This document shows, in pieces, positions 1 to 9,700 of a stretch of 64,000 nucleotides of DNA. The notes under the pieces were generated by a model. The model was not told the origin of the DNA. It saw only the letters and a program-made list of their open reading frames with translations, and did not search any database. This stretch comes from Mucilaginibacter sp. L3T2-6 (GTDB lineage Bacteria > Bacteroidota > Bacteroidia > Sphingobacteriales > Sphingobacteriaceae): assembly GCF_030519355.1 (NCBI RefSeq), contig NZ_JAUMKC010000001.1, positions 248,001 through 312,000 of the forward strand. The letters run 5' to 3'. Numbering within the stretch: the first letter of the stretch is position 1; each line of letters begins with the position of its first letter. Position numbers and translations under genes: made by a program.

Positions 1-1204
1 TCAGCAGTATTGTTAGCGTTGCAGCAGTATAAAGACTGAATATTTCCGGCTGAAAGAAATGGTTGAGCAATAATATGGCCGACAATAAAAGACCAATTAC
101 AACGGTTTGTACCAGTTCAATGGTCATCATCGTTTTTTTGATGGATACATAATACAGGCATTGTGCTGTAATAATGGCCAAAAAGGGGAAAATAATATTA
201 AGGTAATGGGGCAATTGAAAGCCTGATGCCGAGAACAAAATAAAGGTGAGCAGCGCGCCGCTCAAACAATACCATTCCTGCGCTCCGGGATTTTTCCAGC
301 CTTTACGGATAAACCGGTATAGCCCGGCAATCATAATCAATGACCAGGGCAGGAAAGCCCACAGCACCGTATGTAAAAAGAAAAACGGATCGCCTGATCC
401 TTTGATAGGGCCGGTGTTAAAAAAACGCCCAAACTGACTGTCCCAGAAGAAAAAACGGATGCCCGATACGGCTTTTTGCCCGAATATAATTTTTTCGGGA
501 TGCATATCGAATTGGCGGTAAAGGCACCAGAGTTCGGGTAAAATAAAAATCAGTATCAAAATAGCTGCTACCAACCAGCGCCGGTTAAACAGCGCTTTCC
601 ATTGGCGGGTAATGATAAGATGCCCTGCTATTGCGCCGCCAATTGGCACAAGGGCAAAAATGCCCTTAGTCATGATTGCGCATGAAGTAAAAATACATCC
701 CAATAATAAGTGCAGGAAAGTATAGCTGGTACAGGTTCTGTAAAAATGATAAACCGCTGCAATGATAAGCCCGGTTAGATACGCCTCGGCGCGCACATCG
801 TTATTGGATAATACTATATGTTCTGCAGTGAGCAGTATCAGCACGCTCCAGGTGGCGATTTGTTTATTGTAGAGCGTCATGGCAAACAGCCATGTATAAA
901 GGGCGCCCATCATTAAAAATAAAATGCCCGGCAGTTTATAGGCCCAGGTAGTGAAGCCGAAAACCTTAAAAAATAAGGCGGTTATCCAAAACGGGAAATG
1001 GGGTTTGTCCAGCCAGTCGGCGCCGTGATAAAACAATTGCACATAATCATTACGTTGCACCATCGTTTTGCTGATGGTGGCATAGATGGCGGCATCAGGA
1101 CCGGCAATCGGAACAAGCAAGCCGCTAAAATTTACCAGCACAGCAACTGCTAACAAGACATACAGTAATTTATTTTGATTAGAGTTAAGGGTTTCGCCTA
1201 TCAT
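1..1204 (-). CDS. ArnT/PMT-type glycosyltransferase (GT39/GT83-like), partial
   Basis: Integral-membrane glycosyltransferase that would use a polyprenyl-phosphate sugar donor. I translated it by hand from an ATG at 1204; it stays open to the window edge (401 codons plus one base), so the C-terminus is missing. Visible are a first membrane segment at about residues 13-35, then PDAAIYA at 36-42, whose Asp is in the place of the catalytic acid of PMT/ArnT enzymes, then DWLDKPHFPFW at 63-73, the family's typical D-x3-KPP-like motif. Many hydrophobic segments follow. It diverges from the esterase gene to its right with about 250 bases between the start codons. The class is sure; acceptor (lipid A, glycan or protein) cannot be told. 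Confidence 0.85.
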   Translation of the reverse strand, partial: MIGETLNSNQNKLLYVLLAVAVLVNFSGLLVPIAGPDAAIYATISKTMVQRNDYVQLFYHGADWLDKPHFPFWITALFFKVFGFTTWAYKLPGILFLMMGALYTWLFAMTLYNKQIATWSVLILLTAEHIVLSNNDVRAEAYLTGLIIAAVYHFYRTCTSYTFLHLLLGCIFTSCAIMTKGIFALVPIGGAIAGHLIITRQWKALFNRRWLVAAILILIFILPELWCLYRQFDMHPEKIIFGQKAVSGIRFFFWDSQFGRFFNTGPIKGSGDPFFFLHTVLWAFLPWSLIMIAGLYRFIRKGWKNPGAQEWYCLSGALLTFILFSASGFQLPHYLNIIFPFLAIITAQCLYYVSIKKTMMTIELVQTVVIGLLLSAILLLNHFFQPEIFSLYTAATLTILL

Positions 1205-1452
1205 GACAGTGATGGCTAAAGTTAATCACATTTTAGGGATTGGCGTTTTGCGAAATTTTTTTACCAGGGATAAACAGATCGGCGAGCAAGAGGCGGGCGC
1301 GTAAACATGTGTATCAGGCTGCTCGACAGTTCCGGTTCTTTTCGTGCCTCCTTCGTGAAATTTAAATAAATGCATATCAATTTTTTTACACTAAAATGCT
1401 GATGTTTACCAATATATCCCGATATTCAAAAAACAAACCAATCGCCTTAATT

Positions 1453-2322
1453 ATGAAAAAACAACTCCAGTTGCTTATCGCCTTTTTGTTGATATGTCCG
1501 TTTACGGTACTTGCGCAACAAACCGGAAAGGTTTATGATAATTTATTGGTTCCGAGCAAGATATTAAAAAGCGACCGTAGGTATGCCGTTTACCTGCCGC
1601 CAGGCTACGAGACATCTGAACGCAGTTACCCGGTATTGTACCTGCTGCACGGCGCCGGCGATGACCAGACCGGGTGGGTCCAATTTGGAGAAGTATTGAA
1701 TATTACCGATAAAGCCATTGCTGATGGTACAGCAACAGCTATGATCATTGTAATGCCCGACGCCAATACTGGCCGCCGGGGATATTTTAACGATATTAAA
1801 GGCGACTGGAACTATGAGGATTTCTTTTTTAAAGAATTGATGCCTTATGTAGAAAAGAAATACCGGGTTAAAAGCGATAAGCGCTACAGAGCTATATCCG
1901 GGCTTTCCATGGGCGGTGGCGGCACTTTAATGTATGCCATGCATCATCCCGAATTATTTTCATCGGCCTGCCCCCTCAGCGCATCCGTGGGACCGCTGAC
2001 GCTGGATGACGCCCGCGCTTCCATCACCAAAAATAATCCCGGTATTGCCGATTCTGTGATAACCAAATATTACAATGAGCATAGTGCAATTGCCCTGGTA
2101 AATAACATGCCGAACGACCAAAAGAAAGCTGTTCGCTGGTATATGGACTGCGGTGATGATGACTTTTTATACGAAGGAAACGCTTTGCTGCACGTTGCTA
2201 TGCGTAAGAAGGAAATTCCGCACGAATTCCGCATGCGCGAAGGTGGCCATACGTGGACCTACTGGCGCGCCGCACTGCCAAACGTGCTTGAGTTTGTATC
2301 GCAAGCTTTTCATCAATATTAA
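1453..2322 (+). CDS. Secreted esterase, CE1/esterase-D family
   Basis: Predicted exported alpha/beta-hydrolase of the PF00756 type (feruloyl/acetyl-xylan esterase, esterase D), 289 residues. I chose the ATG at 1453 rather than one 57 bases upstream because it is followed at once by a classic signal peptide (MKKQLQLLIAFLLICPF, cleavage near VLAQ-Q). Motifs: LLHGAG oxyanion region, GLSMGG nucleophile elbow with Ser at about 152, Asp in the DCGDDDF stretch at about 232, and His in GGHTW at about 266, so the triad is intact. Substrate is unproven; the rhamnosidase and GH9 elsewhere in the window make a plant-wall ester plausible. Confidence 0.85.
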   Translation: MKKQLQLLIAFLLICPFTVLAQQTGKVYDNLLVPSKILKSDRRYAVYLPPGYETSERSYPVLYLLHGAGDDQTGWVQFGEVLNITDKAIADGTATAMIIVMPDANTGRRGYFNDIKGDWNYEDFFFKELMPYVEKKYRVKSDKRYRAISGLSMGGGGTLMYAMHHPELFSSACPLSASVGPLTLDDARASITKNNPGIADSVITKYYNEHSAIALVNNMPNDQKKAVRWYMDCGDDDFLYEGNALLHVAMRKKEIPHEFRMREGGHTWTYWRAALPNVLEFVSQAFHQY

Positions 2323-2399
2323 ACTATTAAAGGCAACCCAATAAATCAAACTATCGTCATGTTATTAATAACACACAAACTAATCTCCAATCACTAAAC

Positions 2400-3299
2400 A
2401 TGGAACGTCGTCAATTTTTAAGGAATACCGCATTAACAGCAGGCGCGCTGGCATTATTAGGCAGAAAAAGTTTTGCTGCTATGTTGGCCGACCCGGCTTA
2501 TCAGTTTAAACCGCTGCGCAATAACGTAGGCATGTTCGCCGAATCGGGCGGTACTATCGCCTGGCTGGTTAATAAGGACGGGATTGTGGTGGTAGATGCC
2601 GAATTCCCGGATCCAGCCAAACACCTGATCGCCGAGCTTCAAAAACAATCCAGTCAACCTTTTCAATGGCTCATCAATACGCATCATCACGGCGATCATA
2701 CCGGAGGTAATATCTCATTTAAAGGTATCGTTAAAAATGTAGCAGCGCATGCTAATTCGCTCGCCAATCAAAAGGCAGTGGCTGAGAAAAATAACAAAGT
2801 TGACCAACAGCTATATCCTGACACTACCTTTACCGATAAATGGAAAATTAAGGTTGGCGATGAACATATATCTGCGCATTACTTCGGCACAGGCCACACC
2901 AACGGTGATGCGATGATCCATTTTGAAAATGCCAACATTGTGCATATGGGTGATCTGGTATTTAACCGAATGTACCCATTTGTTGATAATAGCGCAGGCG
3001 CATCTGTTAAACATTGGCCGGTAGTCCTCGAAAAAGCCGCCAAACAGTTTGACAAGGATACCATGTTTGTTTTCGGTCATGCCGCCGACCCGCAAAAGGT
3101 GATCGGCAATATGGACGATGTAAAAGCCATGCAGAACTTTATGGAAAAGCTGGAAGCGTATGTAGCTGATGGTGTAAAATCCGGAAAGAGTCTCGATGAC
3201 TTAAATAAAGCGACCTCAATTCCCGGCGTTAATGATTGGCAGGGCACTGGTATTCAGCGGGGCATACAATCGGCGTATGAAGAGTTGACGAAATCATAG
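2400..3299 (+). CDS. Tat-exported metallo-beta-lactamase-fold hydrolase
   Basis: MBL-fold metallohydrolase of 299 residues. The N-terminus (ERRQFLRNTALTAGALALL) has a twin arginine followed by a hydrophobic stretch, so Tat export is likely. The zinc-binding signature HHHGDH is at about residues 95-100, with a further histidine in GTGHTNGD and another in VFGHAADP, so the binuclear metal site looks complete. It follows the esterase by 77 bases on the same strand and may be co-transcribed. It resembles the broad class that includes quinoprotein-relay and glyoxalase-II-like hydrolases; whether it acts on beta-lactams or another substrate cannot be said. Confidence 0.85.
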   Translation: MERRQFLRNTALTAGALALLGRKSFAAMLADPAYQFKPLRNNVGMFAESGGTIAWLVNKDGIVVVDAEFPDPAKHLIAELQKQSSQPFQWLINTHHHGDHTGGNISFKGIVKNVAAHANSLANQKAVAEKNNKVDQQLYPDTTFTDKWKIKVGDEHISAHYFGTGHTNGDAMIHFENANIVHMGDLVFNRMYPFVDNSAGASVKHWPVVLEKAAKQFDKDTMFVFGHAADPQKVIGNMDDVKAMQNFMEKLEAYVADGVKSGKSLDDLNKATSIPGVNDWQGTGIQRGIQSAYEELTKS

Positions 3300-3304
3300 G
3301 CGTG

Positions 3305-3418
3305 AATACTCACTAATTGGAGCGGATTGCACGAATTTTGGCAGACGCCAGCTGTATTGATATGCAATTAATCTCAATATTGTTAGTTCGCGCAATTCGG
3401 TTCCAATTAGTGAGTATT
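3305..3418. repeat. Long imperfect inverted repeat (MITE-like or hairpin)
   Basis: A 17-base arm (aatactcactaattgga, 3305-3321) recurs as its exact reverse complement at 3402-3418. The similarity goes on inwards for about another 14 bases with mismatches and a bulge (gcggattgcacgaa against accgaattgcgcgaa). The spacer is about 80 bases. It lies between the stop of the MBL gene and the next start codon. No target-site duplication is obvious. It could be a small non-autonomous element or a structured 3' region. Confidence 0.7.
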
Positions 3419-3488
3419 TATGCTTCAGTGATTTTCGCACATTATTAAAATTTGATTAGTTTTAGCTTTCCGGTTTAAAACCAAGCTC

Positions 3489-4202
3489 ATGAAACTTATC
3501 CCTGCTATTCTTGTCCTTGCATTATTGGCACCTCTAAAGAAGGAATTAAATTCAAAAGAAGTTTTAACCCGCATGTATAAGCGCTATCATGGCGTGTGGC
3601 ATAAGTCGCTAAAATTTAAGCAGACAACGGAACGTTTTAAAAACGACAGTCTTATAAATACCTCAACCTGGTACGAAACTATTGTGTATCCTGATTTGCT
3701 GCGCATTGACATCGGCTCTCCGGGAAGTCCGAATGGTATTTTGTTCAGGCATGATTCAACCTACAGGTTTAAGGACAATAAGATTGTACAGGGTGTTAAA
3801 AATGAAAATGAACTGATCTTTTTCCTTGGCGGGATGTATTTCAAAACTTTCGACCAGGTATTGGCTCACTTTGCTGAACTGAATTATGATCTGTCCAAAT
3901 TTCACACCTCAACCTGGAAGGGAAAACCGGTTTACGTTTTGGGCGCTGCAAGCGATGAAGAAAAGGTAAACCAACTTTGGATAGACCAGGAAAAACTGGT
4001 TGCCGTGAAGTTTTTAAAGTATGAAAATAATACAAAGGAAGAAGGCACCTTTGAGCAACAGGTACCGCTGGGGAAAGCATGGAGCGAAACTAAGTGCGCG
4101 TTCTACTTTAATGACAAGCTGCTGCAAACCGAAACTTATACTGATTTAAAAGCCGGTGAGGAGGTTGATATGAAAATTTTTGAGCCTTCGCTGATGAAGT
4201 AA
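3489..4202 (+). CDS. LolA-like exported protein, function unknown
   Basis: A 237-residue protein with a short hydrophobic N-terminus (MKLIPAILVLALLAPL), suggesting export. The pattern 'KEVLTRMYKRYHG.W...LKFKQTTERF', followed by alternating beta-strand-like segments (YETIVYPDLLRIDIG, LWIDQEKLVAVKFLKYE), resembles outer-membrane lipoprotein sorting protein/LolA-fold families of Bacteroidota. There is no lipobox. It is a single gene with a clear terminator just downstream. The fold assignment is inference from sequence pattern; no function is claimed. Confidence 0.7.
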   Translation: MKLIPAILVLALLAPLKKELNSKEVLTRMYKRYHGVWHKSLKFKQTTERFKNDSLINTSTWYETIVYPDLLRIDIGSPGSPNGILFRHDSTYRFKDNKIVQGVKNENELIFFLGGMYFKTFDQVLAHFAELNYDLSKFHTSTWKGKPVYVLGAASDEEKVNQLWIDQEKLVAVKFLKYENNTKEEGTFEQQVPLGKAWSETKCAFYFNDKLLQTETYTDLKAGEEVDMKIFEPSLMK

Positions 4203-4212
4203 TATATAAGGG

Positions 4213-4248
4213 GATTTGTCAACCCAACAGGAGTTGACAAATCTTTTG
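4213..4248 (+). terminator. Rho-independent terminator
   Basis: An 11-bp perfect stem (gatttgtcaac, 4213-4223, with gttgacaaatc, 4233-4243), a 9-base loop and a short T run. It lies 11 bases after the stop of the LolA-like gene. Confidence 0.85.
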
Positions 4249-4255
4249 CCGGTTT

Positions 4256-4570
4256 TTAATCTGCTTTCTTCCTGCCGGTGATCACCCCTTTTTTAACCGT
4301 ATTATCCGGCGTTTCGATTGCCCGCCATGATTCCGGCCGTTATCTTCACTGCGGCCATGGTCGGTAGTGACGAAAATTACCCATTCTTCGTTAAAATGCT
4401 TTTCCCGGTACGTATTGCCCGCCAGATACCGGCAATCTGTGTGTCCATTTTTCAATGAAATCGTAATATTGAGGGCTGTCGCCATGCGCATGGTCCATAT
4501 CGTCAGTATATTCCAAAAAAACGAGCTTAAGTTTTTTAAAAATGCGCTAAAGCTGGTCAGCAGCAATAGC
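4256..4570 (-). pseudogene. Decayed alkaline-phosphatase-superfamily gene (C-terminal remnant)
   Basis: No single frame is open, but the minus strand keeps family motifs in different frames. One frame reads VFLEYTDDMDHAHGDSPQYY, the metal-site region of nucleotide-pyrophosphatase/alkaline-phosphatase-like enzymes. A second reads NEEWVIFVTTDHGR followed by GRNHGGQSKRR, the conserved TDHG...HGG block. A third gives a plausible C-terminus TPDNTVKKGVITGRKKAD and a stop at 4256. At least two frameshifts and one in-frame stop (before RIFKKLKL) separate the pieces. Only the last third of such a gene is visible. The upstream part seems deleted or too eroded to see. Confidence 0.75.
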
Positions 4571-4896
4571 AGAAGGGAAAAGATTCCTGCTGGCCATAGT
4601 TTTAGGTCAAGCCGCTTAAATACCTGCTAAAGCAAATGTATCACTAACTACATGTTATTTTATCTGCGGTTCTGCCAATTCCCAATTTTGGCCGACGAAC
4701 AGCTGTTATCTTTCGATGAATAGCTATTATTCAGATAATTAACTAGTTATGGGTGTTTAACGGCTGTTTTGAACAGTATGTCTATATTTTAATGGCGCTG
4801 GTCTAAAAGGTTTTTTTGGCATGTAAAGTTGCTGTTCATTTGCATCATAAAACGATAACAAAGATTATTCACATAACATTAAAAGACATTAAAAAC
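4571..4896. other. Gene-free region upstream of small secreted protein
   Basis: No coding sequence can be supported here. The main feature is the LytTR-like direct repeat at 4692-4725, listed separately. The rest is AT-rich leader. A longer reading frame from 4816 exists but begins before the signal peptide and has no support. Confidence 0.6.
4692..4725 (+). promoter_or_regulatory. Candidate LytTR/AlgR-type tandem binding site
   Basis: Two copies of CGAYGAAYAGCT at 4693-4704 and 4714-4725, exactly 21 bases apart (two helical turns). The first copy belongs to a 12-mer, ccgacgaacagc, that recurs at 13583 beside the LytTR regulator gene. Its reverse complement, CTGTTCGTCGG, resembles the published AlgR box CCGTTCGTC. 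LytTR proteins bind direct repeats with about this spacing. It lies about 170-205 bases before the start codon at 4897. Confidence 0.5.
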
Positions 4897-5256
4897 ATGA
4901 AAACTTCAATCAAATTAACAGCATTACTTTTATTGGCTGCAACCGGTGTGTTTGCAGCTACTCCTGCAAAATCAACAAAGACTGATGTGCCGGCAGTAAC
5001 TATTTCGTCACTTGCTTCAAACAAGGGCATTGCCGTTAAAGCTGCTGATGCTAAATCAATCGTAATGATTTACGACAAGGACAAAAACGTGTTGCGCAAA
5101 GATGTTTTAGCCAGCAATGCGTCAAAGGGTTATATCTTAAACAACCTGGAAAATGGCGATTACATTATGGAAGTCACTTCGAACAATCAAACTGTTAAGA
5201 AAAACATCCACGTTTACAACGAAGATAAAACCAAAACATTCATCGTTCAGGAATAA
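4897..5256 (+). CDS. Small secreted protein with beta-sandwich-like domain
   Basis: A 119-residue protein. The ATG at 4897 is chosen over an upstream in-frame start because it begins a standard signal peptide (MKTSIKLTALLLLAATGVFA, cleaved after FAA). The mature part, with 'SIVMIYDKDKNVLRKDVL', 'YILNNLENGDYIMEVTSNN' and 'KKNIHVYNEDKTKTFIVQE', has the strand pattern of the DUF3244/T9SS C-terminal-sorting-like fold but is a stand-alone domain. I do not recognise a specific family. It is monocistronic with a strong terminator, and its upstream region holds a candidate LytTR site, so it may belong to the regulon of the two-component pair at 11.6-13.5 kb. Confidence 0.8.
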   Translation: MKTSIKLTALLLLAATGVFAATPAKSTKTDVPAVTISSLASNKGIAVKAADAKSIVMIYDKDKNVLRKDVLASNASKGYILNNLENGDYIMEVTSNNQTVKKNIHVYNEDKTKTFIVQE

Positions 5257-5276
5257 TTGATTATCCCTTATAATGC

Positions 5277-5310
5277 AAAGCACCACTCCGGAAGGGGCGG
5301 TGCTTTTTTT
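5277..5310 (+). terminator. Rho-independent terminator
   Basis: The stem aaagcacc...ggtgcttt, with inner pairing of ctcc with gggg around a ggaa loop, is followed by seven T. It ends the transcript of the small secreted protein. Confidence 0.88.
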
Positions 5311-5374
5311 AATTTAGATGATTTCGGATCCATTCAGCAATGGAACAATTCATACGTTTTAATGCTGCAAACGC

Positions 5375-6781
5375 TTATCTCGCTCCGCCACCAAGTGCCC
5401 TGTACAAATTAACTACGGCCTGCAGTTGCTGCAGCCTGTCGTTAACGCCATCAAGCTGGGCTGCTAACAGATTTTGCTCGGAGGTAAGCACATCTGTGTA
5501 ATTGGTTGCTGAACTGTAACGTAAAAGCTCGTTGGTATACGCTACGGCTTTTGTCAATGCCGCTATTTCTTTTGCGCGGGCGCCACCTTTTTCGGTGGCT
5601 GATTGGTATGCGTAAAGCGCGTTCGATACTTCCTGGCCCGCTATCAGCAACGATTGCTGAAAACCCAGCAAAGCCTCCATCTGCTGCGCCTGCGCAGTTT
5701 TCAGGCGTGCTTTGTTGATACCCTGGTTAAATACCGGCTGTGTTAAACCCGCGGCAATATTGTAAAATATAGAGCCGTTAAAAAAGTCTTTCAATTGCAG
5801 GTTCGACCAGCCACCGCTGGCCGTAATGGTAAGCTGAGGGTAAAAATAAGTGCGCGCCGCATTAGTGTTCTCAAAAGCCGCACGGAAGGCATATTCTGCC
5901 TGCTGTACATCGGGGCGGTTTTTTAACAGTTGTGACGGAATGCCGGTTTGCAGGCTATCCGGGGTTTTCTGGTCATCGAGCTTTAAGCGGTTTAATGCAC
6001 CGGGCTGCCGGCCCACTAATATATCTATCGCATTTTCCGTCTCGCGGATGGCGCGTTTCAAGTCAGGAATAGCTACTTCGGCAGCATAGCGGTTGGCTTC
6101 GCTCTGCACAACGGCGGCGCCATTAACTACTGCGCTTTCCTTTAGCGCTTTCATAGTCTCGGCGCTCTTTATGCGGCTCTGCAGTGTATTGGTAGTTATT
6201 TCCAGTTCTTTATCCAATGCAAGCAACGTATAATAATTATTGGCGATGTCGGCTATCAGTTGTGTTTGTACGGCGCGTTTTGCGGCGTCAGTTTGCAGCA
6301 GATTATTATAAGCCGCGCGTTTTGCGCTTGTCAGTTTGCCCCAAATATCAGCCTCCCAGTTTGTGCTAAGACCTAATTGGTATTGAGTCGTTAGAAGGCT
6401 TGGCCCTGCTCCGGCTGGGTAGCCGAGGCTTGGCCCGGATAATTTGGAACGTGTTACGCCTGCACCGGCGCTAAGGCTTGGCAATAGTGCAGCCTTACTT
6501 TGTCCCAATGCCGCCTGTGCTTCATATATTTTTTGTACCGCTATTTTTAAGTTAAAATTACCGTACAACCCTTCTCGTATCAACGCTTTAAGAACGGTAT
6601 CGGTAAACAGCTGTTCCCACGGCAAAGACGCCATTGTTGCAGTGTCGTTTGTTTGCTGACCGCGATACAGGTCGCTGGTATTAAGTTGCGGCTGCTCGTA
6701 AGGCCGGGTCACCTTGCATGATATTGCCCCAATCAGTACTCCGGCCAGCAGAATTGTATATTTTGTATTGATCCTTTTCAT
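5375..6781 (-). CDS. RND efflux outer-membrane lipoprotein factor (NodT/OprM type)
   Basis: Outer-membrane channel of a tripartite efflux pump, 468 residues. I start it at 6781, where MKRINTKYTILLAGVLIGAISC gives a lipoprotein signal with lipobox Cys at residue 22. The longer reading frame reaching 6916 would overlap the permease gene in another frame. Two OEP-type repeats are visible: 'NFNLKIAVQKIYEAQAALGQSKAALLP' in the first half and 'AARTYFYPQLTITASGGWSNLQ' in the second. It is the last gene of an adaptor-permease-channel operon, 10 bases after the permease stop. Confidence 0.92.
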   Translation of the reverse strand: MKRINTKYTILLAGVLIGAISCKVTRPYEQPQLNTSDLYRGQQTNDTATMASLPWEQLFTDTVLKALIREGLYGNFNLKIAVQKIYEAQAALGQSKAALLPSLSAGAGVTRSKLSGPSLGYPAGAGPSLLTTQYQLGLSTNWEADIWGKLTSAKRAAYNNLLQTDAAKRAVQTQLIADIANNYYTLLALDKELEITTNTLQSRIKSAETMKALKESAVVNGAAVVQSEANRYAAEVAIPDLKRAIRETENAIDILVGRQPGALNRLKLDDQKTPDSLQTGIPSQLLKNRPDVQQAEYAFRAAFENTNAARTYFYPQLTITASGGWSNLQLKDFFNGSIFYNIAAGLTQPVFNQGINKARLKTAQAQQMEALLGFQQSLLIAGQEVSNALYAYQSATEKGGARAKEIAALTKAVAYTNELLRYSSATNYTDVLTSEQNLLAAQLDGVNDRLQQLQAVVNLYRALGGGAR

Positions 6782-6791
6782 TGGTGAAAAA

Positions 6792-9700
6792 TTAGTTGGC
6801 AGGCACAATAGCTTCGTCTTCGTCCTCATCATCGAATTTGCGCAGGTGGCGCGGACCGCTGATTTTCTCTTGCAAGTGCTGAAAAATGATAAATAGCACC
6901 GGGATAGCAAATACACCCAGCAATGTGCCGATAAACATGCCTCCGACAGCGCCTGTGCCTATCGACCGGTTCCCTATTGCGCCCGCGCCGGTAGAAAACA
7001 TCAACGGCATGATACCGAAGATAAAGGCAAAGGAAGTCATCAGGATGGGCCTTAAACGGGCTTCGGCACCCAATATGGCCGCCTGCAAAATTTCCATGCC
7101 TTGGCGGCGCCGTCCCAGCGCAAACTCAACAATCAGTATAGCATTCTTAGCCAACAGGCCGATGAGCATAATTAATGATATCTGCACGTAAATGTTGCTG
7201 TCGATGCCGAAGATCCTGGCGAAAATGTATGTTCCTGATAAACCTATGGGCAATGAAAGCAAAACCGCGAAAGGCAGAATATAACTTTCATACTGTGCGC
7301 TTAACAGGAAGTAAACAAATACCAGGCACAGGATGAAAATGTAAACAGACTGTGTACCGCTGGCTAATTCCTCGCGGGTAAGGCCCGAAAATTCGTATCC
7401 ATATCCGGCAGGGAGCTTTTCTGCTGCTACTTGTTTGATAGCGTTAATGGCATCGCCGGTAGAGTAACCAGGATTAGGCTGACCGGTGACCGATACTGCG
7501 GTGAACAGGTTAAATCGTTCGATAGCTTCGGGGCCGAAAACTTTTTTTAGTGTAATAAACTCTGTAATGGGGGCCATAGCTCCGCTGCCGCTGCGTACGA
7601 ATATCTTGCTCAGTCCGGCTTCGTTGGCACGGTAAGCGTAATCAGCCTGTACCATAACGCGGTATTGCTTACCAAATTCGTTAAAGTTAGATGCATAAAT
7701 ACCACCATAATAACCTTGTAGTGTGTTGATGACTGAAGTAAGCGTTATGCCTGCCTCCTTACATTTAGCTACATTAACATCCACCTGATATTGCGGGAAG
7801 TTAGGGTTAAATGATGTATTTGTATTCTGAATTTCCTTACGTTTATTTAAAGCTGCGAGGAAGTCCTGCGTAACCTTGTAGATTTCTGCAGATGTATGGC
7901 CGCCTTTATCCTCCAACTGAAAATCAAAGCCGCTTCCTTGTCCGAATCCCTGGATAGTTGGGGGTGAGAAGAAAAAGATGCTGGCCTCGTGGATACCGCC
8001 GATTTTACCATAAAGCTGCCCGATTACGCTCTTAATATCATCGTGCTTGCGCTTATCCCATGTTTTAAGCTTTACGATCACCATACCATACGCACTGCCA
8101 CTGCCCGCAGTAAAGTTAAAACCAACTATTTGCAGTGTGTTTTGAACCGATGGCAAGGTATGGGCAATGCTATCGATGGTTTTTGTAACGGCAGCTGTAC
8201 GGGGCATACCCGCTGCTGGCGGGAGGGTGACGCTGGCAAATATGGTTCCCTGGTCTTCGCTGGGCACAAAGCTTGATGGCGTAGTTTTAATCATTATTAG
8301 CAGCGTAGCCATAAAGATTACTATTCCGGCAACCACTATCCATCTTTTATGCGACAGGAACCTTACGGAGCGCTCATACCGGGTGGTTATATGGTTAAAT
8401 ACTATGTCAAACCGGGTGTAAAAAAAGTTTAAGAAGCGTTTTTTCTTATGCGCTTCGTTATGCGGTTTCAGAAACATAGCGCATAAGGCGGGGCTAAGGG
8501 TAAGCGCATTAACCGCCGAAAGCAGGATGGCTACTGCCAGTGTTATGCCAAATTGCTTATAAAAGACGCCCGTTGAGCCACTGATGAACGTTACGGGTAA
8601 AAACACCGCCGACATTACCAGCGTGATGGAAATTATTGCGCCGGATATTTCCTTCATTGCATCCACCGATGCCTTTCGCGCCGAGCGATAGCCTCTGTCC
8701 AGCTTGGCATGTACGGCCTCAACTACCACAATGGCATCATCCACCACGATACCGATCGCCAGCACCATTGCAAATAGTGTAAGCAGGTTAATGGTAAACC
8801 CAAACAGGTTGAGGAAGAAGAAGGTACCGATAATAGCAACCGGAACAGCAATAGCGGGAATTAACGTCGACCGGAAATCCTGCAGGAAGATAAAAACAAC
8901 AATAAATACCAGGATAAATGCTTCAATAAGCGTACTGATCACCTTTTCGATAGAGGCATTCAGATATTCGTTGGCATCAACCAGGTAGGTTATGTGGATA
9001 CCCTTCGGGAACGATTGCGAGGCGTCTTCCAATATCTTCTTTGCATCGTTAATAACGTCGCGCGCATTAGACCCGGAAGCCTGCGTTATACCAACACCCA
9101 CCGATGCCAGTCCGTTGGTTTTCAGGTCGACGGAGTAATCCAAGGCTCCAAGTTCAATACGGGCCACATCGCTTAAATGCAGTAACTGGCCCTTGCCATC
9201 GGATTTGATGATAATGTTGCCAAATTCGCGGGTGGTTTTCAGTCGCCCCGTAAACCGGATAACGTATTGGAATGATTCGTTAGAATTCTCACCGAATTTA
9301 CCTGGAGCGGCTTCGATATTTTGCTCGTTAAGCGCTTCGGTTATATCGTCGGGTACCAGTCCATAACGCGACATCACATCCGGCTTCAGCCATATCCTCA
9401 TCGAGTAATCTTTCGATGTGAATACCTGCACGTTTCCTACCCCATTCACACGCTGGATGGCCGGTATCAGGTTAATCTTGGTATAATTCTGCAGGAAGGT
9501 TTCGTCGTAATCCTTGTTCTCGCTGTATAGCGAAAATATAAGCAGGTTACTGTTTTGGCTTTTGGCTACGGTCACCCCGGCTTCAGTAACCACCTGTGGC
9601 AGTAAGCTTACCGCTCGAGACACACGGTTTTGAACGTTTACCGCAGCGAGGTCGGGGTTAGTACCCACTTTAAAGAAAATGGTAATCTGCGCCGATCCGT

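Noticed and set aside
4282..4566. Open frame of 94 codons on the minus strand as a gene
   Set aside because: Only its C-terminal half shows phosphatase motifs; the earlier half carries the family in another frame. It is a fragment of a pseudogene, not a new small protein.
6782..6916. N-terminal extension of the outer-membrane efflux factor to 6916
   Set aside because: It would overlap the permease gene by over 120 bases in another frame and lack a signal; the start at 6781 gives a perfect lipoprotein signal.
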